From positions 20,953 to 84,952 of the forward strand of contig JBBQNP010000003.1 of assembly GCA_038330085.1 (NCBI GenBank): 64,000 bases of DNA, written 5' to 3'. Source of the stretch: JAEUIA01 sp038330085 (GTDB lineage Bacteria; Planctomycetota; UBA1135; GCA-002686595). Both the position numbers and the translations under genes were made by a program. Positions 19,142 to 27,363 of this stretch are shown here, piece after piece; within the stretch, counting starts at the first letter, position 1, and each line of letters opens with the position of its first letter. Under the pieces are notes generated by a model, which was not told the origin of the DNA, ran no database searches, and worked only from the letters and a program-made list of their open reading frames with translations.

Positions 19142-19264
19142 AGCTGACCGGTCGGCACGGCGCGTCCGCCACGAAGCCGGCTCGATGGGGTGGCAGTAAC
19201 CCCGAGCGTGGACCAAGATGGCCGCTCGTATCCCCTTCACACCTGCACGACCGCGATGCACCCC

Positions 19265-20776
19265 ATGACACGAACCCCTCTCACGCGAGCGCAGTCCCTA
19301 GGTGAACTGAAGAAGCTCGGCTGGAAGTCCCGCAGCGTCAAAGCCGAGATGCGCGAGAACCTGATCACACGCTTGCGCGAAGGCCGACCACTGTTCCCAG
19401 GCATCGTCGGGTACGAGAAGACCGTCGTGCCGCAGGTCGTCAACGCGATCCTCTCGGGTCACGATTTCATCCTGCTCGGCCTGCGCGGACAGGCGAAAAC
19501 GCGCATCCTGCGTGCTCTGCCCGAGCTGCTCGACGACGAGCTGCCGGTCATCGCGGGCTCGGAGATGAACGAGGATCCGTTCCATCCGATCAGCGTCCCG
19601 TTTCGCAAAAAAGCCGCCGAGATGGGCGACGCCCTGCCGATCGCCTGGATCCCGCGCGACCAGCGCTACCAGGAAAAGCTCGCGACGCCCGACGTGACGA
19701 TCGCGGACTTGATCGGCGACATCGATCCGATCAAGGCGGCGACGCGCAAGCTCTCGTTCGCGGATCCGGAGGTCGTGCACTACGGCATCATCCCGCGCGC
19801 GAACCGCGGCATCTTCGCGATCAACGAGCTACCGGACCTGTCGGCGCGCATTCAGGTCGGGCTGCTCAACATCCTCGAGGAGGGCGACATCCAGATCCGC
19901 GGATTTCCGCTCCGTCTCCCGCTCGACCTGTGCCTCGTGTTCAGCGCGAACCCCGAGGACTACACCAACCGCGGCAGCATCATCACGCCTCTTCGCGACC
20001 GCATCAGCTCGCAGATCCTCACGCACTATCCACGCACGCTCGAGGACGCGCTCGCGATCACGACCCAAGAAGCGTGGGTCGAACGCAACTCGCCCGTCAC
20101 GGTCGAAATCCCTACCTGGCTGCGTCAGATCGTCGAAGAGGTCGCGATCCAAGCGCGCTCGAGTGAGCTGGTCGATCAAGCCTCGGGCGTCAGCGCGCGC
20201 GTGCCGATCTCGCTCCTCGAGACGATGATCTCCAACGCCGAGCGGCGCGCGCTCCGCCACGGCGACGAGCGCACTGTCGCACGCCCGTCCGACGTGATCT
20301 CCGCCCTCAGCGCAGTCACGGGCAAGATCGAGCTCGTCTACGAAGGCGAGCGTGAAGGTCCGCAAGCCGTCGCACGCGCTCTCATCGGCAAAGCGATCAA
20401 GGCCGTCTTCGATCGCTCCTTCCCCGACGCGTACGCAGCCGACGACTCACCCGGTACCGCCGAGCTGAAGCCGATCACCGACTGGTTCAGCAAGGGCGGC
20501 GTGCTCGAGATCTCGGATGAGATGAGCGACGCCGACCTCGAGAAGAAGTTGCGCGAGATCCCCTCGCTCGAGAAGTTGGCGACCAAATACTTGCACGCCA
20601 AGTCGACGGGCGAACTCGCCGCCGGCATGGAGCTCGTGCTCGAAGGCCTGCACCAGGCAGCCCTCCTCGCCAAAGACGAGATCGTCGGTGGCCGCACCTA
20701 CCGCGACATGTTCGAGGACATGGTCAAGGGACTCAAGCGCCCCGACAAACCCCGTCCGCCGAAGTCGAAGGGCTGA
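19265..20776 (+). CDS. ChlI/MoxR-like AAA+ ATPase
   Basis: A 503-aa AAA+ protein related to magnesium-chelatase subunit I and MoxR. It has a Walker A variant GLRGQAKT at 72-79, a Walker B-like GIFAINELPDL, sensor-like LVFSANPEDYTNRGSIITPL and an arginine-rich LRDRISSQ. Residues about 330-503 are helical. ATG19265 is one of two close starts (also 19256); neither has a clear ribosome site. The gene directly after it, 4 bases on, encodes a VWA protein. MoxR/ChlI plus VWA pairs usually act together as metal-insertion or complex-assembly machines. There is no chlorophyll gene context, so magnesium chelation is unlikely. The substrate is unknown. Confidence 0.88.
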   Translation: MTRTPLTRAQSLGELKKLGWKSRSVKAEMRENLITRLREGRPLFPGIVGYEKTVVPQVVNAILSGHDFILLGLRGQAKTRILRALPELLDDELPVIAGSEMNEDPFHPISVPFRKKAAEMGDALPIAWIPRDQRYQEKLATPDVTIADLIGDIDPIKAATRKLSFADPEVVHYGIIPRANRGIFAINELPDLSARIQVGLLNILEEGDIQIRGFPLRLPLDLCLVFSANPEDYTNRGSIITPLRDRISSQILTHYPRTLEDALAITTQEAWVERNSPVTVEIPTWLRQIVEEVAIQARSSELVDQASGVSARVPISLLETMISNAERRALRHGDERTVARPSDVISALSAVTGKIELVYEGEREGPQAVARALIGKAIKAVFDRSFPDAYAADDSPGTAELKPITDWFSKGGVLEISDEMSDADLEKKLREIPSLEKLATKYLHAKSTGELAAGMELVLEGLHQAALLAKDEIVGGRTYRDMFEDMVKGLKRPDKPRPPKSKG

Positions 20777-20780
20777 CACC

Positions 20781-21878
20781 TTGGACTGGCGCTTCTCCAA
20801 GATCGATCCGTGGCTGCAAGGCCTCGAGAAACTCCTCGAGCAGCTTCGTTCGATCTTCAACCAGCTCCTCCTGCACGTCGACGGCGACGTCGATCGCGCG
20901 CTCGAGATCCTCGACCAGCTCGGGCGACGTCACGGCTTCTTCAACGACAAGTTCGACATCGAGCAATTCAAACGCTGGCTCGAGCAGAAGAACCAGATCA
21001 CCAGCGACGGGCGCGGCAACACGATCCTCACCCAACGCGGCGAGCAAAGCCTACGCACCTCGACCCTCGATCAGGTCTTCGGCGGCCTCCAAAAGGATGC
21101 AGCCGGCGAGCACCGCGTCTCCTCCGCCGGCATCGGCCACGAGCGCCTGCCCGAAACGCGCGCCTGGAACTTCGGCGATCCGCTCAACCTCATCGACCCG
21201 ATCGAAACACTCTCGAACGCCGTGCGCCGCGGCGGCATCGACGACATCTCGATCCACGAAGAGGACCTGCGCGTCTACGAGACCGAGCACCTTTCCTCCT
21301 GCGCGACCGTCCTCATGATCGACGTCTCGCACAGCATGATCCTCTACGGCGAGGACCGCATCACCCCCGCAAAGCGCGTCGCCCTCGCCCTCTGCGAACT
21401 CATCGCCACCAAGTATCCCAAGGACTCTCTCGACGTGGTCCTCTTCGGCGACACCGCGTGGCAAGTCGAAGCCGCCAAGATCCCCTACCTCACCGCCGGT
21501 CCCTACCACACGAACACCCGCGCCGGCCTGGAGCTCGCGCGCGATCTTCTCCGCCGCAAGAAGCAGGCGAACAAGCAGATCATCATGCTCACCGACGGCA
21601 AGCCCTCCGCCCTCACCGAGCACAACGGCGAGATCTACAAGAACCCCTTCGGGCTCGATCGGCGCGTCGTGAACAAGACGCTCGAAGCCGCCGACGCCTG
21701 CCGCCGCGTCAACATCCCGATCACCACCTTCATGCTCACGAGCGATCCGACCCTCGTCGAGTTCGTCGACACCTTCACGCAGGTCAACCGCGGTCGCGCC
21801 TACTACTCCGAGCTCGACAAGCTCGGCTCCTTCGTGCTCGTCGACTACGTGCGCAACCGCAAACGCCGCGTGCGCTAG
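20781..21878 (+). CDS. VWA-domain protein, partner of the AAA+ ATPase
   Basis: A 365-aa protein from TTG20781, 4 bases after the stop of the AAA+ gene. An upstream in-frame ATG at 20688 lies inside that gene and is unlikely. The N-terminal 170 residues are helical and charged. From about 175 comes a von Willebrand A domain with the metal-ion-dependent adhesion site D181-x-S183-x-S185 (DVSHS) and the later MLTDGKPSA strand. Tight linkage to a ChlI-type ATPase is the standard arrangement in which the VWA protein recruits the target and the AAA+ ring remodels it. The target is not evident here. Confidence 0.88.
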   Translation: MDWRFSKIDPWLQGLEKLLEQLRSIFNQLLLHVDGDVDRALEILDQLGRRHGFFNDKFDIEQFKRWLEQKNQITSDGRGNTILTQRGEQSLRTSTLDQVFGGLQKDAAGEHRVSSAGIGHERLPETRAWNFGDPLNLIDPIETLSNAVRRGGIDDISIHEEDLRVYETEHLSSCATVLMIDVSHSMILYGEDRITPAKRVALALCELIATKYPKDSLDVVLFGDTAWQVEAAKIPYLTAGPYHTNTRAGLELARDLLRRKKQANKQIIMLTDGKPSALTEHNGEIYKNPFGLDRRVVNKTLEAADACRRVNIPITTFMLTSDPTLVEFVDTFTQVNRGRAYYSELDKLGSFVLVDYVRNRKRRVR

Positions 21879-22244
21879 CGCTCCCACCGCACGCAACGAC
21901 AACTCATCGGCATGACGTAATGCGCGCGGTGCCCGGCACCCCTCGCGGGAGTACCCCCTCCAGGTCCAGGCACCACGCCGCCCGCGCACCACCGATCTTG
22001 TGACCCATTGCAACGGTCGACATCCGCCCAACGTTGCCGACGACTCACTGCCTCGACCGCGTGCCCCGTTGAAACGGCCGACGCGCCTCGACCTGTATTC
22101 AGGTCGAAGCGCGCCGGTCGTAACCGCGCCGTAGGCGCGGAACAACTTGCCGCGATCTCGGAGCTCCCCTCGATCGCCCCACCCCCACACCACATCCCTC
22201 TCACCCTCACCCCCCCCACCCCCATCTGCTAGCCTCACCCCCGC
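21879..22244. other. 366-bp intergenic stretch rich in palindromes
   Basis: No gene is visible. It holds the 13-bp palindrome GGTGCCCGGCACC at 21928-21940, an echo of GGTGCC at 21973-21986 (GGTCCAGGCACC), and the double-hairpin repeat at 22066-22155. The last 60 bases before the GTG at 22245 are an unusual C/A-rich, G-poor tract (22174-22241). Confidence 0.55.
22066..22155 (-). repeat. double-hairpin dispersed repeat, copy 1
   Basis: Two adjacent hairpins. A short one at 22124-22140 has perfect 7-bp arms (CCGCGCC / GGCGCGG). A long one at about 22075-22120 has arms of about 21 bp that pair with few mismatches around a four-base loop. Read on the minus strand, GGCAAG-TGTTCCGCGCCTACGGCGCGG matches 56417-56443 with one change, and the long hairpin keeps its shape although its sequence has diverged. 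Conservation of the short hairpin with covariation in the long one suggests a family under structural constraint. Confidence 0.65.
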
Positions 22245-23102
22245 GTGCCCCGCTATCGCCTCATCCCCACCGATGTGCCGACGTCGAGCGACCTGCAGAA
22301 GACCCTCACCGACATGGGTCTGCGCAACGTCGAAGTCCACGCCTCCCCCGCACCTCTCGACGACTGGATCGGCCGCCCCACCGACGTCCTGGCCAACGTC
22401 ATCATCCGCCGCAAATCCCTCGGCGCTTCCTCCGACGACATGGGCTTCGTGCGCAACGACGAGGGCACCTACGACGCGCTCGTGTCCGAGATCCACCTCT
22501 TCCGCTTCGACAAGAAGTGGTTCGCCGACCTCGCACAACGCAGCGGTGTCTCCGTCCCCACCACCGGCCCGCGACAGTTCGCAGCTAGCATCACCAGCCC
22601 CCTCTCCGTCACCGCAACCTCCATCGCCAACGCGAGAGCCGCAGCCACCGCACGCGACGATTCGCAATCCCAACGCGCGCGACTCGCAGCCACCGAAGTC
22701 CTCGAGAAAACCCGCAAGAGCCAGCGCCTCACCCAACTCGGATGCGCGAGCTTCTTCGCACCCGCACTCTTCTGGTTCGCAGCCGGCGCCGCGGGCTACC
22801 GCATCCCGACACCCGCTCTCCTCGGAATCGGCATCGCGTGGACCTTCCTCTATTTCGTCATCCTGATCATCGTGTTCTCGGCACGCTTCCAAGCGCAAGT
22901 CCGCGATCTCGCTCAGCGTTTTCCGAAGGGCTCCGAAGCGCGCGCCGCAGCGATCTCGCAGTTGCGCTCCATCGCCGACGACAAGAAGCACCAAGCCAGC
23001 GGGTTGGCCGAGCGCCTGATCTCCAACCTCGAGACCGACGTCGCCGCCCGACTCAAGCAGCGCCCAATGACGCCCCGCGGACCAGGCGCGTCAAAGCCCT
23101 GA
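22245..23102 (+). CDS. DUF1257-like protein with two membrane helices
   Basis: A 285-aa protein from GTG22245. Residues 1-100 (SLGASSDDMGFVRNDEGTYD, then FDKKWFADLAQR) resemble the DUF1257/Ycf35 family in pattern: a short beta-alpha protein with a conserved DxGF-type stretch. A helical linker (105-165) leads to two membrane segments (about 168-218, LGCASFFAPALFWFAAGAAG and LLGIGIAWTFLYFVILIIV), then a basic helical tail. DUF1257 proteins are often encoded near MoxR/ChlI-type ATPases, as here. The last 50 bases overlap the 3' end of the convergent histidine kinase gene. The family call is tentative. Confidence 0.75.
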   Translation: MPRYRLIPTDVPTSSDLQKTLTDMGLRNVEVHASPAPLDDWIGRPTDVLANVIIRRKSLGASSDDMGFVRNDEGTYDALVSEIHLFRFDKKWFADLAQRSGVSVPTTGPRQFAASITSPLSVTATSIANARAAATARDDSQSQRARLAATEVLEKTRKSQRLTQLGCASFFAPALFWFAAGAAGYRIPTPALLGIGIAWTFLYFVILIIVFSARFQAQVRDLAQRFPKGSEARAAAISQLRSIADDKKHQASGLAERLISNLETDVAARLKQRPMTPRGPGASKP

Positions 23103-24948
23103 GCAACGTCGCGCGCTCGAGCGGCTTGGCGTAGATCTCGTCGCAACCCCCGGCGACGCACTGTTCCCGCGTCTCCACGCTCGTGTCGGCCGTGATCGCC
23201 AGGATCGGGCCGCGGTAGCCGTGCTCGCGCATCTCCCGCGCCGTCACGAGACCGTCCTGACCCGGCAACCACACGTCGAGCAGCACGATCGTGTACGGCT
23301 CGCGCAGGTACTCCGACTCGCGCACCTTGTGCACTGCGCGCTCGCCGTTGTCGCACACGTCGACGGAATGCCCCGCGCGACGCAAGCAGGCATAGAAGAG
23401 CTTCTGGTGCTCGAGCGTGTCCTCGACCAGCAGGATCCTCCAGCTCGGGCGCGGCGTCCACGCCTCGAACCCTTCGCGCTCCCCCATTCCAGCGGCGAGC
23501 TCGTCCTCCGTCGACGTTTGCGCCGGCATGCGCAGAGTGAACGTCGAACCGCGCGCGACTTCGCTGTGCACGCGGATGTCGCCGCCCAGGTGCTGTGCGA
23601 GCCGCTTGCTGATCGCGAGACCGAGGCCGGCTCCCTGCGAGCGATGCGACGCCGATGCATCGGCCTGGTGGTAGGGCTCGAAGAGGTTTTGCAACTGATC
23701 GGCGGCGATGCCGACGCCCGTGTCGGCCACTTCGAACGACAGCTCGCGCCGCTCGTAGTCGTATCGCACCGACAACGTGACGCTGCCCTCCTCGGTGAAC
23801 TTGATCGCGTTGCCGACGAGGTTGAGCAGGATCTGGCGCACGCGGAACGCGTCGCCGTCGACGCGCGGAGGGATCGCAGTCTCGCCTTCGTCTGCGCCGG
23901 CCCAGAACGAGAGCTCGATCTGCTTCTCACGTGCGCGCGGCTCGAGCAGGTCGCTGACGTCGTTCGCCACCTGCAGCGGATCGAAAGGCACCTTCTCGGT
24001 GTGCATCGTGCCGGCCTCGATCTTCGAGATGTCGAGCACGTCGTTGAGCACGTTGAGCAGGTGCTGTCCGTTGCGCCGAATCGTCTGCGCGTGCGAGCGC
24101 ACCACGCTGACGTCGTAGCCCGGATCGAGCAGCAGGTCCGTGAAACCCAAGATCGCCGTGAGCGGAGTGCGCAGCTCGTGGCTCATCGTCGCCATCACGG
24201 TGCTGGTGCGATGCTCGGCGGCGTTGCCGCGCGCGACGCTCATCTCGAGCGCCGACAAGCGCGTGTCGTGCGCCGTCATCGATTCACGGATCGACATCCG
24301 CAGGCCGTACACGACTACGCCGGCGACGCAGGACATCACGAACAGCCCGAACGCCACGATCCAGGAGGAAGTCGAGCCGGCTTGTTGCGCCAGGAACCAG
24401 TCTTCGGGCACGTCGATGCCGACGACGCCGAGGATACTGTCGTCCTTCGCGCGGATCGGAGCGAACGCGCTCACGCGCGCGATGCCGTCGCGCACGTGCG
24501 GCGAAGAGAGGACGAGTTGCCCTTCGAACATGGCCATGCGCGCTTCGTCCGGTACCGGGATCTCGCCGGGGTTTGAAGGCTGCAGGACATCGTTCGTGAC
24601 GACGAGCGTGCCGTTCGAGTCCGAGATGACGAACGCATCGACGATCTCAACGTGCATCCGTAGCAGTTGAACGAGCTTCGCGTGTTGTCGATCGAGGCTG
24701 GCTTCGTCGCGCGGAGCATCCGCGGAGAGGTTCGGGACGAGGAAAACGGCTCCCGCATAGGCGGTGCGCAGGAGATCGCTCGTCACCTGCTCTTGCAGGC
24801 GCTTCTGCATCAGGCTCGACACGAGCCACAACAAGAGCCCGAGGCCGATTCCGACGCACACGAACGCCATGACGGCATCGCGCAACGGCGCAATGCGCGT
24901 GCTGGTGCCGTTGATCAGGGGAGCGTGATCGATCGGTTGAGAACGCAT
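23053..24948 (-). CDS. membrane hybrid histidine kinase with C-terminal receiver
   Basis: A 631-aa two-component sensor. TM1 at 25-47, a periplasmic sensor of about 145 residues (dCache-like in length), TM2 at 196-216. The HisKA domain has phospho-acceptor His257 in SHELRTPLTA. The HATPase_c domain has the N-box with N380 (LLNLVGNAIKF), G1 with D409 (DTGVGI), and GLGLAISKRL. A receiver domain from about 503 has phospho-acceptor D558 (LLDVWLPGQDG) and K608. No DNA-binding output, so phosphotransfer to another protein is expected. Its 3' end overlaps the convergent DUF1257-like gene by 50 coding bases, which is unusual. Confidence 0.94.
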   Translation of the reverse strand: MRSQPIDHAPLINGTSTRIAPLRDAVMAFVCVGIGLGLLLWLVSSLMQKRLQEQVTSDLLRTAYAGAVFLVPNLSADAPRDEASLDRQHAKLVQLLRMHVEIVDAFVISDSNGTLVVTNDVLQPSNPGEIPVPDEARMAMFEGQLVLSSPHVRDGIARVSAFAPIRAKDDSILGVVGIDVPEDWFLAQQAGSTSSWIVAFGLFVMSCVAGVVVYGLRMSIRESMTAHDTRLSALEMSVARGNAAEHRTSTVMATMSHELRTPLTAILGFTDLLLDPGYDVSVVRSHAQTIRRNGQHLLNVLNDVLDISKIEAGTMHTEKVPFDPLQVANDVSDLLEPRAREKQIELSFWAGADEGETAIPPRVDGDAFRVRQILLNLVGNAIKFTEEGSVTLSVRYDYERRELSFEVADTGVGIAADQLQNLFEPYHQADASASHRSQGAGLGLAISKRLAQHLGGDIRVHSEVARGSTFTLRMPAQTSTEDELAAGMGEREGFEAWTPRPSWRILLVEDTLEHQKLFYACLRRAGHSVDVCDNGERAVHKVRESEYLREPYTIVLLDVWLPGQDGLVTAREMREHGYRGPILAITADTSVETREQCVAGGCDEIYAKPLERATLLRALTRLVRGASLGAA

Positions 24949-25103
24949 GAAGAGGAAGCGTCAGCAGCCCGCAATCGCCTCTGCTCAGCAAATTCCGCTG
25001 GGCGATTTCCGCTGGACGATTGCAGCTCGCCGGACGCAGCCGGCGCCCGCGCGAATAGGTGAACGCTAACCGCGCGTCCGCTGTCTGCCAAGCCGAAGCG
25101 CGT

Positions 25104-26102
25104 TCAACGTTTGTCGGTTGCCCGACCGTCGGCGTACTGCGTCCGCACTCTCACGCTTCCGTCTTCGTTCCAGTAGGTCCACGACCCCTGAGCGCGCCCG
25201 GATGCGTAGTCGCCCTCGGCAGCCTTCTTGTCGTTGCCGTACCACGCCGACCAGGGACCGTTCGCCAACCCGTCGACGTAGGTGCCCTCCTGCGCTTTCT
25301 TGCCGCTCGCGTCGAAGATCGTCCAACGCCCGACTTCGACACCGTGCTCGAACGATCCCGACTGCGCGGGCAGCCCCGACTTCTGGCCAAACGTCCACGC
25401 GCCGTTGCGCTGACCAGCCACGTAGTCACCCTTGCCGGCTTCGCTGCCGTCGTCGTTCCAAGTCGTCCACGTGCCGGTGCGAACCCCGTCCGCCCAGGAG
25501 CCGCGGCTCTCGGTTTTTCCCGACGGGTACCAGGTGGTCCATTCGCCGGACTTCTTGCCGTGGTCGAAGGAGCCTTGCTCGATCTTGTGATCGTCGCCGT
25601 CCCAGTAGGTCCACTCGCCGTTCTGGAGTCCGTCGACGAACGAGCCGCGCGCCGTGGGCTTGCCGGTTTGCAGCGAGGAGTACGACCACTCGCCCGAAGA
25701 CTTGCCGTGCGAGAACGATCCTTGTTGCGCGACGCGACCGTTCTCGCGGGAGAACGTCCACGGACCCTCGGGCAGGCCGTCGACGTAGTTGCCCTCGGCT
25801 TCGACTCGTCCGTTCGCGAACCAGTAGGACCAGTGACCGCTCTTCTGGCCCTTCTCGAACGAGCCTTCCATGTCCTTGCGAGCGTCGGGATAGAAGCTCT
25901 TCGAGCTGCCGTTCGGCACCCATTGTCCGGGCGCGACCTCGACCTGTTCTTGTTCGAGCTGATGCGTCGAGCTGCCGACGAAGGGCACGACGAGCATGCG
26001 CGTCCCGAGCTTCGACGGGTCCTGAGCGTGCACGCTGCACGCGAGAACCCAGACGAGCGTCACTCCGACGACTGCCGCAACCGCGCGAGCTCCCATGCTC
26101 AT
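25104..26102 (-). CDS. secreted MORN-like (YwqK-type) repeat protein
   Basis: A 332-aa exported protein with signal peptide MSMGARAVAAVVGVTLVWVL and cleavage near VHA. From residue 75 about ten tandem repeats of about 23 aa follow the pattern G-x-W-x-x-W-x-x-(D/S)-G-x-x-x-x-x-G-x-(Y/F)-x-x-G, for example GRVEAEGNYVDGLPEGPWTF. These match MORN-variant/YwqK repeats that build beta-solenoids. The start ATG26102 overlaps the DUF1501 stop (ATGA), so it is translationally coupled, third in a DUF1800-DUF1501-MORN operon. An ATG six bases inside is also possible. Function unknown. Confidence 0.88.
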   Translation of the reverse strand: MSMGARAVAAVVGVTLVWVLACSVHAQDPSKLGTRMLVVPFVGSSTHQLEQEQVEVAPGQWVPNGSSKSFYPDARKDMEGSFEKGQKSGHWSYWFANGRVEAEGNYVDGLPEGPWTFSRENGRVAQQGSFSHGKSSGEWSYSSLQTGKPTARGSFVDGLQNGEWTYWDGDDHKIEQGSFDHGKKSGEWTTWYPSGKTESRGSWADGVRTGTWTTWNDDGSEAGKGDYVAGQRNGAWTFGQKSGLPAQSGSFEHGVEVGRWTIFDASGKKAQEGTYVDGLANGPWSAWYGNDKKAAEGDYASGRAQGSWTYWNEDGSVRVRTQYADGRATDKR

Positions 26103-27355
26103 GCGAAGCACCCCGCGATCGGCGCGTACTTGCCGCCCAGGATCGGCTGGCTGTCCAGGCCGAGCCACGTCTCGAGCACGCTGGCGTACACCGAACGGAA
26201 GTCGGTGGTGTGGATGAGATCGCCTTCGACGAGCTCGGTGAGCGAGGGATGTTTGCCGTAGAGACCACCCTTGATCGGCGATCCGAGCAGGAACATCGGT
26301 CCGGCCGTTCCGTGATCGGTCCCTTGCGAAGCGTTGTCCTCGACGCGCCGGCCGAACTCGCTGAAGGCGAGCACGACGATGTTGTCGCCGGACGGCGTGC
26401 CGCGCACGTCGCGCAGGAACGTCGAGAGCCCGAGGTCGAGTTCGGCCATGAGCTTGTCGTGGCGTCGACGCTGGTCTTCGTGCGTGTCGTAGCCTTGTTG
26501 CGTCACCGACAGCACTCGGCAACCGATGTCGCTCTGCAGGAGCGCCGCTGCCGTGCGCAGATCTTGCGAGAGCACGTCGGGGCCGTATTCGACGCGCGGC
26601 TTGTACGTCGCGACGGCTCGACGCACTTCTTCGGAGCTGGCCTTCGCGTTGCGCGTGATCGCGCGAATCTGCGCCAGCGGAGAAGCACCCTGCACGGGCG
26701 CGGAGCCGGGGTTGCCCGCCATCGGAGCTCGCGCGTCGGCGGCGCCGGCGATGGTGTTGCCGTTCTCCGCCCAACGATACGCGGGCGGTTCGTCGAAGCT
26801 CACGACGGGCCGCGTCGAGCTCTTCAACGAGTAGGGCATCGACTGTCCGACGTGCACGGCGTGCGGAACGCGCACGTCGTCGGGGTAGAGCTTCTCGAGG
26901 ACGCGACCGATCCAACCGTCACCCGAGGAACGTCCGGCGGCACGCGCCGTGTGCCAGATGTCCTGCGAGGTGAAGTGCGAATGGTTGGGTTGCGGATACC
27001 CCGCACCCTCGATGATCGCCATGCGTCCGTCGCCGAAGACGCCGCGCAACTGCTGCAGCGCCGGATGGAAGCCGCGGTAGTCGTCGAGCTTCAGCACATC
27101 GCTCGCCTTCCAACCCGTCCGCGTGCGCGAGCGGTGGTAGACGTCGTCGGCCCAGGGGACCACGCACGACAACCCGTCGTTGCCGCCGTTGAGCTCGAGC
27201 AGCAGCAGCGTGCGCTTGGGCGCCGTGCCCGATCCGGACTTTGCTTGCTTCGACGCTTGACCCTTCGCGCTCCCGGAGAGCATGAGCCCGCCGAAGACCG
27301 TCACGCCCCCGACGATGAGGCTGCGGCGGTCAAAGCGAATGTCGTTGTCTTTCAT
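26099..27355 (-). CDS. DUF1501 family exported protein
   Basis: A 418-aa protein of the DUF1501 (sulfatase-like fold) family. The N terminus carries a twin-arginine-type signal (FDRRSLIVGG, Arg10-Arg11) and a hydrophobic stretch. The family blocks LLLLELNGGNDGLSCVVPW, HQ-type acidic/His patches (HSHFTSQDIWHTA) and VVLAFSEFGRRVEDNASQGTDHG are all present; the last resembles the metal-binding part of alkaline-phosphatase-like enzymes. ATG27355 has GAGG just upstream. The ATG at 27367 overlaps the DUF1800 stop (ATGA) and is the alternative. DUF1800 and DUF1501 are habitual neighbours in Planctomycetota; their joint role is unknown. Confidence 0.93.
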   Translation of the reverse strand: MKDNDIRFDRRSLIVGGVTVFGGLMLSGSAKGQASKQAKSGSGTAPKRTLLLLELNGGNDGLSCVVPWADDVYHRSRTRTGWKASDVLKLDDYRGFHPALQQLRGVFGDGRMAIIEGAGYPQPNHSHFTSQDIWHTARAAGRSSGDGWIGRVLEKLYPDDVRVPHAVHVGQSMPYSLKSSTRPVVSFDEPPAYRWAENGNTIAGAADARAPMAGNPGSAPVQGASPLAQIRAITRNAKASSEEVRRAVATYKPRVEYGPDVLSQDLRTAAALLQSDIGCRVLSVTQQGYDTHEDQRRRHDKLMAELDLGLSTFLRDVRGTPSGDNIVVLAFSEFGRRVEDNASQGTDHGTAGPMFLLGSPIKGGLYGKHPSLTELVEGDLIHTTDFRSVYASVLETWLGLDSQPILGGKYAPIAGCFA

Positions 27356-27363
27356 GGGAAGCC

